From: WHSV01 sp050693895
GTDB lineage: Bacteria; Actinomycetota; CADDZG01; WHSQ01
DNA length: 64,000 nucleotides
Assembly (NCBI GenBank): GCA_050693895.1
Contig: JBOGWS010000018.1
Location: 1-64,000 of the forward strand
Direction of reading: 5' to 3'
This document shows, one piece after another, positions 27,694 to 35,546 of this stretch. The notes under the pieces are model-generated. The model was given only the letters and a program-made list of their open reading frames with translations. It did not search any database and was not told where the DNA came from. Both the position numbers and the translations under genes were made by a program. How positions within the stretch are numbered: position 1 is the first letter of the stretch; each line of letters begins with the position of its first letter.

Positions 27694-28173
27694 CTAGGTG
27701 CTCGCGGGCGAACGCATTTCACCCGCGGCCTGTTGGACTGACTTGACGATGTTCTGATAGCCGGTGCAGCGACACAGGTTGCCCTCGAGGCCCATGCGAA
27801 TGTCCTCGTCGCTCATATCGCGGTTGTTGGCAATGAGGTCGACGCTGGCCATGATCATGCCGGGTGTGCAGTAGCCGCACTGAAGTCCGTGGCTCTCATG
27901 AAACGCCTTCTGGAGAGGATGCATCTCGCCGTTGCTGGCCAGTCCCTCAATTGTGGTGACCTCTGCCCCATCGGCCTGTACGGCCAGAAGGGTGCACGAC
28001 TTGGCAGACTTACCGTTCACCAGGATCGTGCAAGCTCCGCACGTCGAGGTGTCGCAACCAACGTTGGTGCCCGTCAGTCCGAGCTGCTCGCGCAAGAAAT
28101 AAACGAGAAGCTGCCTGGGCTCGACCATTGCGTCGTGCTTGACCCCGTTAACGGTCAGCGAGACTCGTCTCAA
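27694..28173 (-). CDS. coxS: [2Fe-2S] small subunit, CO-dehydrogenase-like
   Basis: Iron-sulfur subunit of 159 residues. The plant-ferredoxin-type cluster is bound by GCDTSTCGAC and a downstream cysteine (SAKSC). The second cluster is bound by QCGYCTPGM and NLCRCTGYQ. The start is TTG 28173 with AGGAGGTGG immediately ahead, which decides it. coxL begins 11 bases after its stop. This is the first gene of the leftward cox transcript. Confidence 0.94.
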   Translation of the reverse strand: MRRVSLTVNGVKHDAMVEPRQLLVYFLREQLGLTGTNVGCDTSTCGACTILVNGKSAKSCTLLAVQADGAEVTTIEGLASNGEMHPLQKAFHESHGLQCGYCTPGMIMASVDLIANNRDMSDEDIRMGLEGNLCRCTGYQNIVKSVQQAAGEMRSPAST

Positions 28174-28369
28174 GGGCCACCTCCTTCCCGAGGTCCTTCG
28201 AAAGGGGGCGCGATGGCAGGGCCACCCAAAGATATTCAGAACCCAAGCCGTCGCGACTCAAATCCCACCCCCCGATAGGACCGACTCCGGCGATAATGAA
28301 CACAATCAACGTAGCACTACGCTGCGTTTTGGTCAGAAGGAATCTTGAGATGCGGAAACTGGAAACGCA
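28174..28369. promoter_or_regulatory. Divergent intergenic region of the two cox transcripts
   Basis: These 196 bases separate coxS (leftward) from xdhC (rightward) and must carry both promoters if the arms are transcribed independently. Outside the coxS ribosome-binding site, the middle (28280-28345) is less GC-rich than the surroundings. No promoter hexamer or operator is clear enough to name. Confidence 0.4.
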
Positions 28370-29509
28370 ATGAATCTGAGCGAAACCGTAGAGGTCCTCG
28401 CTGCCGTCGCGGATCTCGAGCAGCGTGGCCGTCCCATGGCCCTGGCCACAATCGTCTCCGTCACGGGCTCTACTTACCGTCGGCCCGGAGCTCGTCTACT
28501 CGTTCCGGACGAAGGCGACGCAATAGGCAATCTGTCGGGTGGCTGTCTCGAAGGCCAGGTCACCGAGATCGGTCGCGATGTGATGAAGTCGGGCGAAAGC
28601 CGTCTCGAGTTCTACGATTTGACGGCCGACGACGAGGTCGTCTGGGGTTGGGGACTCGGATGCAACGGCGCGATCGAGGTCTTCATCGAGCCCGCCGCGA
28701 ACGCGGCTGCCACCGCCGCAATTCTTCGTGAGGCCCTCGAGGAAGAGCGGGCGCTCGCAATAGTGACGGTGCTGTCCTGCTCGGCTCCCAGCGTCGACCA
28801 GGGTGCCCGCATCGTCGTCTATCCGAACGGGGAGGTCAGCGGTTCGCTGGGCGACGATGGCTTGACGAGGAACGCCGCGGAGCAGGCATCGCGTGCTCTC
28901 ACCGACGGGACCACCAGTACGGTCGTCCTCGGGACTGAGCCGGGCGAGGCGAGGGTGTTCGTCGAGGTTTTGCGACCTCCACTCCGTCTCGTCGTGTGTG
29001 GAGCCGGTCACGATGCCATCCCGCTTGTCCGGGCAGGATCTCAGCTCGGCTGGCGAGTCGATGTGGTGGATGACAGGGCCTCGTTCCTTGACGCCGAACG
29101 CTTCCCGGGTGCCCGTTCGTTCATCGAGTGCGAGCCGGGTGAGGTGACAAAACGGGCAGACATCGGCGAGCGAAGCTACGTGGTGGTCATGAGCCATAAC
29201 TACTTGCGGGACCGGGACTATCTGCGGTCGTTGCTCCCGAGCGAGGCCGCGTACATCGGCATGCTCGGCCCCCATGCGCGCCTTCAGCGCTTGCTTGGTG
29301 ACCTCGCCACGGATGGCTTCACCCCGACGAACGAACAACTGGAGCGCACCTACGGGCCGGCCGGCCTCGACCTCGGCGGGGAAGGTCCCGAGGAGATCGC
29401 AACCGCGATCGTGGCCGAGATCCTCGCCGTGAGCGGAGGTCGGGGAGCGGGTTTCCTCCGCCGACGATCAGGACCCATCCACGAACGCCCGCAGCCGACC
29501 ACGGCCTGA
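28370..29509 (+). CDS. xdhC: XdhC/CoxI-family molybdenum cofactor maturation protein
   Basis: Chaperone family that binds and sulfurates the molybdenum cofactor and delivers it to xanthine-oxidase-family enzymes. It has 379 residues. The N-terminal XdhC/CoxI domain shows TIVSVTGSTYRRPGARLLV and GNLSGGCLEGQV. A C-terminal Rossmann domain has VVCGAGHDAIPLV and VVVMSHNYLRDRDYLRSLL. Full-length proteins with both domains are usual. It heads the rightward cox arm, with coxG 10 bases after its stop. Confidence 0.9.
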   Translation: MNLSETVEVLAAVADLEQRGRPMALATIVSVTGSTYRRPGARLLVPDEGDAIGNLSGGCLEGQVTEIGRDVMKSGESRLEFYDLTADDEVVWGWGLGCNGAIEVFIEPAANAAATAAILREALEEERALAIVTVLSCSAPSVDQGARIVVYPNGEVSGSLGDDGLTRNAAEQASRALTDGTTSTVVLGTEPGEARVFVEVLRPPLRLVVCGAGHDAIPLVRAGSQLGWRVDVVDDRASFLDAERFPGARSFIECEPGEVTKRADIGERSYVVVMSHNYLRDRDYLRSLLPSEAAYIGMLGPHARLQRLLGDLATDGFTPTNEQLERTYGPAGLDLGGEGPEEIATAIVAEILAVSGGRGAGFLRRRSGPIHERPQPTTA

Positions 29510-29519
29510 GAGGAGCGAC

Positions 29520-30155
29520 ATGGAGATAGCCAACAGCTTCGAGGTGCCCGCCCCAACCGAGAAGGTTTGGGACTACATGCTCGACGTCACCAAGGTCGTC
29601 GTGTGCATGCCGGGGGCCTCGCTGACCGAGACCCTCGACGACACCCATTGGAAGGGCAAGTTGACGATGAAGCTGGGTCCGGTATCACTCAACTTCGCGG
29701 GCAAGGTCGAGATGGCGGAGCGCGACGACGAAGCTCATCGCGTGGTGCTCAAGGCGTCTGGGATGGAGCAGCGGGGCAAGGGAGCAGCGTCGGCGACCGT
29801 CACCTCGACGCTCGAAGCGATGGACCAGGGCGGCACGCGCGTCAATGTGCTTCAGGACATCAAGGTCTCCGGCCAGGCGGCGCAATTCAGCCGGGGAATG
29901 ATGCAGGACGTCTCGGCCAAACTCACGAAGCAGTTCGCCGACTGCCTCAAGAACAACATCAGTGTCGAGGAGGCGGAGGCGACCGCCGTCGTGCCGGAGG
30001 CCGCGGAGGCCAACCCCGACGCGGCTGAGCCGAGCGCCCCGGTTCCGCAGCGAATGGAGGCCAAGCCGGTCTCGGGGCTGAGACTGGCGGTCGGTGCGCT
30101 CGGGTCGTCCATCACCCGCTTCTTCAAGCGGCTCTTCGGCCGCAAGGACGCGTGA
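29520..30155 (+). CDS. coxG: CoxG-like SRPBCC protein
   Basis: A 211-residue protein with an N-terminal START/SRPBCC fold (about 1-145: NSFEVPAPTEKVWDYMLDVTKV, MPGASL, FAGKVEM, ISVSGQ-type closing helix). An Ala/Glu/Pro linker and a short hydrophobic-basic C-terminal segment (GALGSSITRFFKRLFGRKDA) follow, the latter suited to membrane association. CoxG proteins are needed for CO-dehydrogenase function and membrane attachment in known systems. GAGGAG precedes the ATG. The stop overlaps the next gene's GTG. Confidence 0.88.
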   Translation: MEIANSFEVPAPTEKVWDYMLDVTKVVVCMPGASLTETLDDTHWKGKLTMKLGPVSLNFAGKVEMAERDDEAHRVVLKASGMEQRGKGAASATVTSTLEAMDQGGTRVNVLQDIKVSGQAAQFSRGMMQDVSAKLTKQFADCLKNNISVEEAEATAVVPEAAEANPDAAEPSAPVPQRMEAKPVSGLRLAVGALGSSITRFFKRLFGRKDA

Positions 30156-30736
30156 TCGTAGCCGTCGTACTCGCGGCCGGCACCTCGGAGCGCTTGGGCC
30201 GACCCAAGCAACTGCTCGAACTCGAGGGGAAGCCGCTGTTGCAGCACGCTGTCGACCGCGCGGCCCTACATTTCGACCGAGTCGTTGTCGTCTTAGGGCA
30301 CGAGGCCGCGGCGATCGAGGCGGTGATCGTGCTACCGCCGAATGCACGCACCGTTCTGAACGAAAGCTTCGCGGAAGGCCATCACGGCTCGGTGCGGGTG
30401 GGGTTCGCGGCGGCGACGGCAGAGGGCAACGACGTGGCGCTGTTGCTGGGCGATCAGCCGTACGTCGATGACGACCTCATAGCCCGGACCTTCGAGAGGT
30501 TTCGTAGCTCCGTTTCCGAGGTCGTGAGACCTCGACACGGCGGGGCCCCCGGACATCCCGTGCTGGTGCGCGCGGACACGGCCGCTCGGCTTGCCTCGGG
30601 CGATGACGATCAGCTCGGGCCGTCATTGCGGGGACCGCAGGTCGAGTGGATCGACGGAGGTCCCGACGCCCCGGCCGACGTCGACACATGGGAGGCCTAC
30701 GAGGATCTAAAGCACAAGGGGAGGACACATGGCTAA
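30152..30736 (+). CDS. MobA-like NTP transferase (molybdenum cofactor nucleotidyltransferase)
   Basis: A 194-residue protein of the MobA/MocA group. It opens with VVLAAGTSERLGRPKQLLELEGKPLL, the nucleotide-binding loop LAAGxSxRxGxxK, and has LLLGDQPYVDDDL with the metal-binding aspartate and RHGGAPGHPVLV. CO-dehydrogenase-type enzymes use the cytosine dinucleotide cofactor, so a CTP-using MocA role is likely, but specificity cannot be read directly. The GTG start overlaps the coxG stop (GTGA). Confidence 0.85.
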   Translation: MIVAVVLAAGTSERLGRPKQLLELEGKPLLQHAVDRAALHFDRVVVVLGHEAAAIEAVIVLPPNARTVLNESFAEGHHGSVRVGFAAATAEGNDVALLLGDQPYVDDDLIARTFERFRSSVSEVVRPRHGGAPGHPVLVRADTAARLASGDDDQLGPSLRGPQVEWIDGGPDAPADVDTWEAYEDLKHKGRTHG

Positions 30737-31400
30737 CAAGAAAACCGTTGCTTTGGACATGATCGGTACCACGTTCTCGCTCGACCGGCTGGGTCGGGAA
30801 CTGAGCGAGCGCGGGGCGCCCGCCGAGGCACTTTCGCTATTGTTCGCCCAGACCCTTCGCGACTACTTCGCATCCTCCTACGCTAAGTCGTACGTCACCT
30901 TGCGAGACGTGCTCAGATCCTCGTTGCACAGGTTGTTCATCTCCCATGACATCCCCGTCAGCGACGGTGAGACGGATGCTGTACTCGCGGCTCTGACCGA
31001 GCTGGACCCGACCCCCGGTGCCGGTGAGGCGCTGCAACTCTTCGACGAGGCCGGCGTCAAGGTGATCGCATTGACCAACGGCGGAACGAGCCTCATGGAG
31101 ACACTGCTCGAGCGAGCGGGGTTTACGAATCTGGTGGACCGAATCGTCTCGTGCGACGACCTTGGTATCAGCAAGCCGCACCCCGGCGTCTACGAGGCGG
31201 CGCGCGCTGTCTCCGTCGGCGAATTGTGGATGGTGGCATCCCACGCGTGGGACATCATGGGGGCCGCGCACGCCGGTCTACGCACCGCGTGGATCTCAGC
31301 CTTCGAGAAGGATTACCCGTCCATCTTTCCCACGCCCGACGTTGTGGCCCCCGACCTCGAGGCGGCCGCGCGAGCCATCATCGACGACCTCAGCTCCTGA
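30729..31400 (+). CDS. HAD-superfamily hydrolase, haloacid-dehalogenase-like
   Basis: A 223-residue HAD protein whose closest pattern is type II haloacid dehalogenase. Nucleophile Asp10 lies in LDMIGTT, with Thr14; LTNGG is motif II, SKPHPGVYE motif III, and SHAWDIMGAAHAG motif IV. The residue two after the nucleophile is not Asp, as in dehalogenases rather than phosphatases. However, the substrate-binding Arg41 of L-2-haloacid dehalogenase is not evident and Asn177 is replaced by His, so dehalogenase activity is doubtful. GGGGAGG precedes the ATG, which overlaps the previous gene by eight bases. Substrate unknown. Confidence 0.8.
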   Translation: MANKKTVALDMIGTTFSLDRLGRELSERGAPAEALSLLFAQTLRDYFASSYAKSYVTLRDVLRSSLHRLFISHDIPVSDGETDAVLAALTELDPTPGAGEALQLFDEAGVKVIALTNGGTSLMETLLERAGFTNLVDRIVSCDDLGISKPHPGVYEAARAVSVGELWMVASHAWDIMGAAHAGLRTAWISAFEKDYPSIFPTPDVVAPDLEAAARAIIDDLSS

Positions 31401-31531
31401 GTTCGGGGTTCGAAATGAGTTCCGTCACTCCCGAACCGGGAGGCATCGCCTCATGCACCGTGACAGGACCGACGGTGACTACCGCCCGGTGAGTCGTGGG
31501 ATGCTGAGACCTGGACATATGGGGGAGAGTC

Positions 31532-32983
31532 ATGGACGTAGCCGAGCTCGTTGACGAACTCACCACCATCTGCGGAGCCGACGGGGTCGTGTCGGATGCG
31601 GCCGCTCGCCGTACGTACGAATCCGACGGGCTGCTGCAGTACAAGGTGCAGCCCGGAGCGGTCGTGCTCCCGACCACGACCGAGCAGGTCAGCCGTGTCG
31701 TTGCTCTGTGCCACCGCCACGAGATCCCGTGGGTCGCGCGCGGATCTGGGACCGGTCTCTCGGGTGGAGCCCTACCCGTGTCGGACGGTGTCCTGATAGT
31801 GCTGTCGCGCATGCGGCGGATCCTCGAGGTCGATCTGGTCAACCAGCGCATAGTGCTTGAACCGGGCGTGACCAACAAGGAGATCTCGTTGGCGGTGGCG
31901 CCGACGCACTTCTACCCACCGGACCCGTCGAGTCAGATCGTGTGCTCGATCGGCGGGAACATCGCCGAGAACTCCGGAGGCCTTCACTGCTTCAAGTACG
32001 GCTTCACCACGAACTACGTCACCGGACTCGAGATCGTGCTGCCAGACGGCCGGGTGGTGGAGCTCGGCGGCAAGGAGATGGACGTCCCCGGGTTCGACCT
32101 CATCGGTGCGTTCGTGGGCTCGGAGGGAACGCTCGGCGTCGCCACGCGCATCACGCTGCGCATCCTGCCCGTACCTGAGACGGTGAGAACCCTGATCGCG
32201 TACTTCGAGGGCGTGGGGCCTGCGGGGCAGACGGTGTCGGACATCGTCGCCGACGGTGCCCTTCCTGGCGCGATCGAGATGATGGACAACGCGGCGATCA
32301 GAGCATGCGAGGACGCCACCCACGCGGGCATGCCGGTCGACGCAGGAGCTGCGCTCATCGTGGAACTGGATGGCCCCGAGGCCGAATGCGGGGCCCGTTT
32401 CACCGGCGTCGTCGATATCTGTGAACGCAACGGCGCGACAGAGGTTCACGTTGCCGCCAACGAAGCTGAGAGAGAGCTTATCTGGAAAGCCCGCAAAGCC
32501 GCGTTCGCTTCGATGGGTCGCATCGCGCCCAACTACTATGTGCAGGACGGAGTCATACCGCGCACGCGCCTCGGCGAGGTGCTCGAACGCATCGCCTCGC
32601 TCGGTCGTGAGTACGACCTCGTGGTTGCGAACGTCTTTCATGCGGGCGACGGCAACCTGCATCCACTCGTCTGCTACGACGGATCGGTGCCGGGCGAGCC
32701 CGAGCGTGCCGAGGAGTGCGCAGGACTCATCCTCCAGGCATGTCTCGACGCGGGTGGCTCGATCACCGGCGAACACGGCGTCGGCATCGACAAGAAGCGC
32801 TACATGACGGGCATGTTCTCGGACGACGATCTCGCCGTGTTCCAGAGATTGCGCTGCTCCTTCGATCCGGAGCAGCGGGCGAATCCCGGCAAGGTGATGC
32901 CGACCCCGCGACTCTGCGGAGAGGTCCCCGGCCCGTATCGCCAGCACCCTCTCGAGGCGGCCGGGATCGCGGAGCGCGTGTGA
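31532..32983 (+). CDS. glcD: Glycolate oxidase subunit GlcD (FAD-linked oxidase)
   Basis: FAD-binding catalytic subunit that oxidises glycolate (or D-lactate-type 2-hydroxyacids) to the 2-oxoacid. It has 483 residues with the PCMH-type FAD domain (VARGSGTGLSGGALPVSDGVL; CSIGGNIAENSGG; GLEIVLPDGRVVELGGK) and the C-terminal domain with VFHAGDGNLHPLVCYD and the final GEHGVGIDKKRYM. GGGGGAGAG precedes ATG 31532. The 131 bases before it contain no gene and may hold a promoter. glcE and glcF follow with almost no spacing. Confidence 0.92.
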   Translation: MDVAELVDELTTICGADGVVSDAAARRTYESDGLLQYKVQPGAVVLPTTTEQVSRVVALCHRHEIPWVARGSGTGLSGGALPVSDGVLIVLSRMRRILEVDLVNQRIVLEPGVTNKEISLAVAPTHFYPPDPSSQIVCSIGGNIAENSGGLHCFKYGFTTNYVTGLEIVLPDGRVVELGGKEMDVPGFDLIGAFVGSEGTLGVATRITLRILPVPETVRTLIAYFEGVGPAGQTVSDIVADGALPGAIEMMDNAAIRACEDATHAGMPVDAGAALIVELDGPEAECGARFTGVVDICERNGATEVHVAANEAERELIWKARKAAFASMGRIAPNYYVQDGVIPRTRLGEVLERIASLGREYDLVVANVFHAGDGNLHPLVCYDGSVPGEPERAEECAGLILQACLDAGGSITGEHGVGIDKKRYMTGMFSDDDLAVFQRLRCSFDPEQRANPGKVMPTPRLCGEVPGPYRQHPLEAAGIAERV

Positions 32984-34134
32984 TGGCAAGGACCGAGATA
33001 AAGACGGAGACGCCGACCACGCCCGCCGAGGCGGCGGAGCTGTTGAGGACCCTTGCGGCCGGTGGAACTCCTCTTCGAGCGCGTGGCGGAGGTACCAAGT
33101 TCGCGTGGGGGGCCGAGTGCGATCCGGGAGCCATCGTCTCGACGAAGTCGCTCGACGAGGTAAAGGAACACAACGCCGCAGACATGACCGCGGTACTGGG
33201 TGCGGGCACTCCACTGGCCGCCGCTCAAGAAGCGTTCGCGGAATCCGGGCAGATGCTTGCGCTCGATCCACCGCTCGTCGACGACGCGGCGACGATCGGG
33301 GGCATCATCGCCGCAAACGATTCCGGGCCTCTCAGGCACCGCTACCGTGCGCCACGCGACCTGGTGCTCGGAATGACGGTTGCACTCAGCGACGGGACGC
33401 TGGCGCGCAGCGGCAGCCGGGTTATCAAGAACGTGGCCGGTTACGACATCGCGAAGCTGTTTGCGGGTTCCCTCGGCACGCTCGGATTGATCGTCGAGGT
33501 CATCGTGAGACTCCACCCACGGCCGCCACGCCCGGTGACCGTGGTGGGTGAGACCGACGACCCGAAGGTTCTTCAGAGGGGGTCGTTCGACGTCGGGCAT
33601 GCACCGCTCGAGATCGAGGCGATGGACGTCTCCTGGCGCGGGGGGACGGGCAGGGTGGTCGCTCGCTTTGGGGGAGTGGCTCCGGAGGGACAGTCGGCGA
33701 CCGCGCGTGCGTTGCTCGAGAGGGCGGATCTCGATGTGACCGAAACGGACGACGACGCCGCCTTGTGGGTGGAACAACGGGATGGGCAGCGAGCCGGAGA
33801 CGATGAGTTGTCGGTGAAACTCTCGTCCCTGCCTGGCGACCTGGCGGAGATTGTTGCCGCGACGCAGCGTTTCGAGGGATCGCTCGTCGGACGTGGGGGT
33901 CTCGGGCTCTACTGGCTGAGGGCTCCTTCGACGACGCCGGTCGACGAAGTGCGACGAGAGCTCGGCGCGTTGGCTCGCCACTGCGTCCTTCTGGATGCTC
34001 CGGCCGACGTCCGAGCCGAAGCGGACGTGTGGGGCGAGCCGGACCCTGGCATGCTTCAGTTGATGCGGGCGGTCAAGTCACGTTTCGATCCGGCCGGCGT
34101 CTGCGCGCCCGGCCTTCACGTGGGTGGGATCTAG
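32983..34134 (+). CDS. glcE: Glycolate oxidase FAD-binding subunit GlcE
   Basis: Second flavin-domain subunit of the GlcDEF complex. It has 383 residues with the FAD segments RARGGGTKFAWGAE, DDAATIGGIIAANDSGPLRHRYRAPRDLVLG and GSRVIKNVAGYDIAKLFAGSLGTLG. The start ATG overlaps the glcD stop by one base (TGATG). An open extension upstream is out-of-frame glcD sequence. The C-terminal part ends RFDPAGVCAPGLHVGG, standard for GlcE. Confidence 0.9.
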   Translation: MARTEIKTETPTTPAEAAELLRTLAAGGTPLRARGGGTKFAWGAECDPGAIVSTKSLDEVKEHNAADMTAVLGAGTPLAAAQEAFAESGQMLALDPPLVDDAATIGGIIAANDSGPLRHRYRAPRDLVLGMTVALSDGTLARSGSRVIKNVAGYDIAKLFAGSLGTLGLIVEVIVRLHPRPPRPVTVVGETDDPKVLQRGSFDVGHAPLEIEAMDVSWRGGTGRVVARFGGVAPEGQSATARALLERADLDVTETDDDAALWVEQRDGQRAGDDELSVKLSSLPGDLAEIVAATQRFEGSLVGRGGLGLYWLRAPSTTPVDEVRRELGALARHCVLLDAPADVRAEADVWGEPDPGMLQLMRAVKSRFDPAGVCAPGLHVGGI

Positions 34135-34137
34135 CAC

Positions 34138-35451
34138 GTGAAGGTCGAGCCTCGGGATCGTGCCTTCGACGCTCACAACCCGCCCGACATCGACCTCATC
34201 GATGACTGTGTTCATTGTGGATTCTGCCTGCCCACCTGTCCGACCTACGTGCTGTGGGGCGAGGAGATGGATTCTCCGCGCGGGCGCATCGTCCTCATGC
34301 GAGCGGGACTGGAAGAGGGCAGCGAGTTCACCGATTCGATGGCAACGCATTTCGACCGTTGTCTCGGATGCATGGCCTGCGTCACTGCCTGCCCGTCCGG
34401 CGTTCAGTACGACCGCCTGATCGAACAGACGCGGCCACAGGTCGAGCGGCAGCACAACCGCACCCGCTCCCAAAGACTTGGACGTCGAGTGGCCTTCGCA
34501 TTGTTCGCCCACCCCGGGCGGCTGCGCGCGTTGACGCCGATCCTCGCGGTGTCGCGGCGCATTGGACTCGACCGCGCCGTGGCGAACGGCCCCATCGGGC
34601 GGCGCTGGCCGCGGCTACAGGCACTCGCGTCGCTTGCTCCCGAAGTGCATCTTCGTTCCAAAGGGACGAAGCCAGGCGAATTCACCGCGGGCAGCGGCGA
34701 AGTGCGAGGGAGAGTCGGACTTCTTCAGGGCTGCGTCCAGCGAGCGTTCTTCGGCGACGTCAACCGTTCGACCGCAAGGGTCCTATCCGCCGAGGGCTAC
34801 GACGTCGTCGCGCCCGCATCCGTTAGGTGTTGTGGCGCGCTCATGCTGCACACCGGCTACGAGGAGGAAGCGAAGAAGCTGGCGCGCCGCGCCATCGAGG
34901 CGTTCGAGGACTGCGATCTCATCGTCACGAACGCAGCGGGTTGCGGCTCGGCGATGAAGGACTACGTCCATCTCTTCGCGGACGACCCGACGTGGGCCGA
35001 GCGAGCGAAGTCACTCTCGGACCGAACGCGCGACATCATGGAACTGCTCGGCTCGGTCGAACAGCGACGCACCCGTCACCCGATCGAGATTCGGCTCGCT
35101 TATCACGATGCATGCCACCTCGCCCATGCTCAGGGTGTCAGGGCCCAGCCCCGTGAACTGCTGTCGTCAATTCCGGGGATAGAGCTGATCGAGCCGAAGG
35201 AGTGGGAGATCTGCTGTGGCTCGGCGGGGATCTACAACCTGCTCGAGCCCGAGGCGGCCCGGCAGCTCGGCGACCGCAAGGCCGGCAACCTTCTTGCCAC
35301 CGGGGCCGAGGCCATCGCGGCGGGCAATCCAGGGTGCTCCCTTCAGATCGCCGGTCACCTGCGGGCCCGGGGTAGAGAGCTCCCGATCTACCATCCCGTT
35401 CAGCTCCTCGACGCCTCGATCTCCAGCGAACGAGTCGGTCGAAAGGACTAG
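34138..35451 (+). CDS. glcF: Glycolate oxidase iron-sulfur subunit GlcF
   Basis: Electron-transfer subunit with 437 residues. Two [4Fe-4S] motifs (CVHCGFCLPTCP near residue 22 and CLGCMACVTACP near 78) are followed by two CCG domains (CCGALMLHTG and CCGSAGIYN, with DACHLAHAQGV between). Such subunits pass electrons to the quinone pool. The start is GTG, three bases after the glcE stop. A lactate-utilisation role is less likely because the D and E subunits match the glycolate-oxidase type. Confidence 0.92.
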   Translation: MKVEPRDRAFDAHNPPDIDLIDDCVHCGFCLPTCPTYVLWGEEMDSPRGRIVLMRAGLEEGSEFTDSMATHFDRCLGCMACVTACPSGVQYDRLIEQTRPQVERQHNRTRSQRLGRRVAFALFAHPGRLRALTPILAVSRRIGLDRAVANGPIGRRWPRLQALASLAPEVHLRSKGTKPGEFTAGSGEVRGRVGLLQGCVQRAFFGDVNRSTARVLSAEGYDVVAPASVRCCGALMLHTGYEEEAKKLARRAIEAFEDCDLIVTNAAGCGSAMKDYVHLFADDPTWAERAKSLSDRTRDIMELLGSVEQRRTRHPIEIRLAYHDACHLAHAQGVRAQPRELLSSIPGIELIEPKEWEICCGSAGIYNLLEPEAARQLGDRKAGNLLATGAEAIAAGNPGCSLQIAGHLRARGRELPIYHPVQLLDASISSERVGRKD

Positions 35452-35460
35452 AGGCTAGTC
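35446..35460 (+). terminator. Short stem-loop at the glcF stop codon
   Basis: GACTAG-AGG-CTAGTC is a perfect 6-bp hairpin that includes the glcF TAG. There is no T-run and the stem is AT-containing, so it is only a weak terminator candidate. Confidence 0.25.
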
Positions 35461-35546
35461 ATTGTGAGCTACCGGGTGGTGACCCGTCGGGCCAATCTTT
35501 AGTGGGTCGAATTGAGTCTGAGGGTAATCGGGTCGATAAGGATTTG

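Noticed and set aside
30729..31400. Calling the HAD protein a confirmed 2-haloacid dehalogenase
   Set aside because: Two substrate-site residues of the characterised enzymes are not found, so only superfamily membership is supported.
31772..33271. 499-codon reverse-strand open frame across glcD and glcE
   Set aside because: Spans a conserved gene junction on the other strand; composition is typical of antisense shadow frames.
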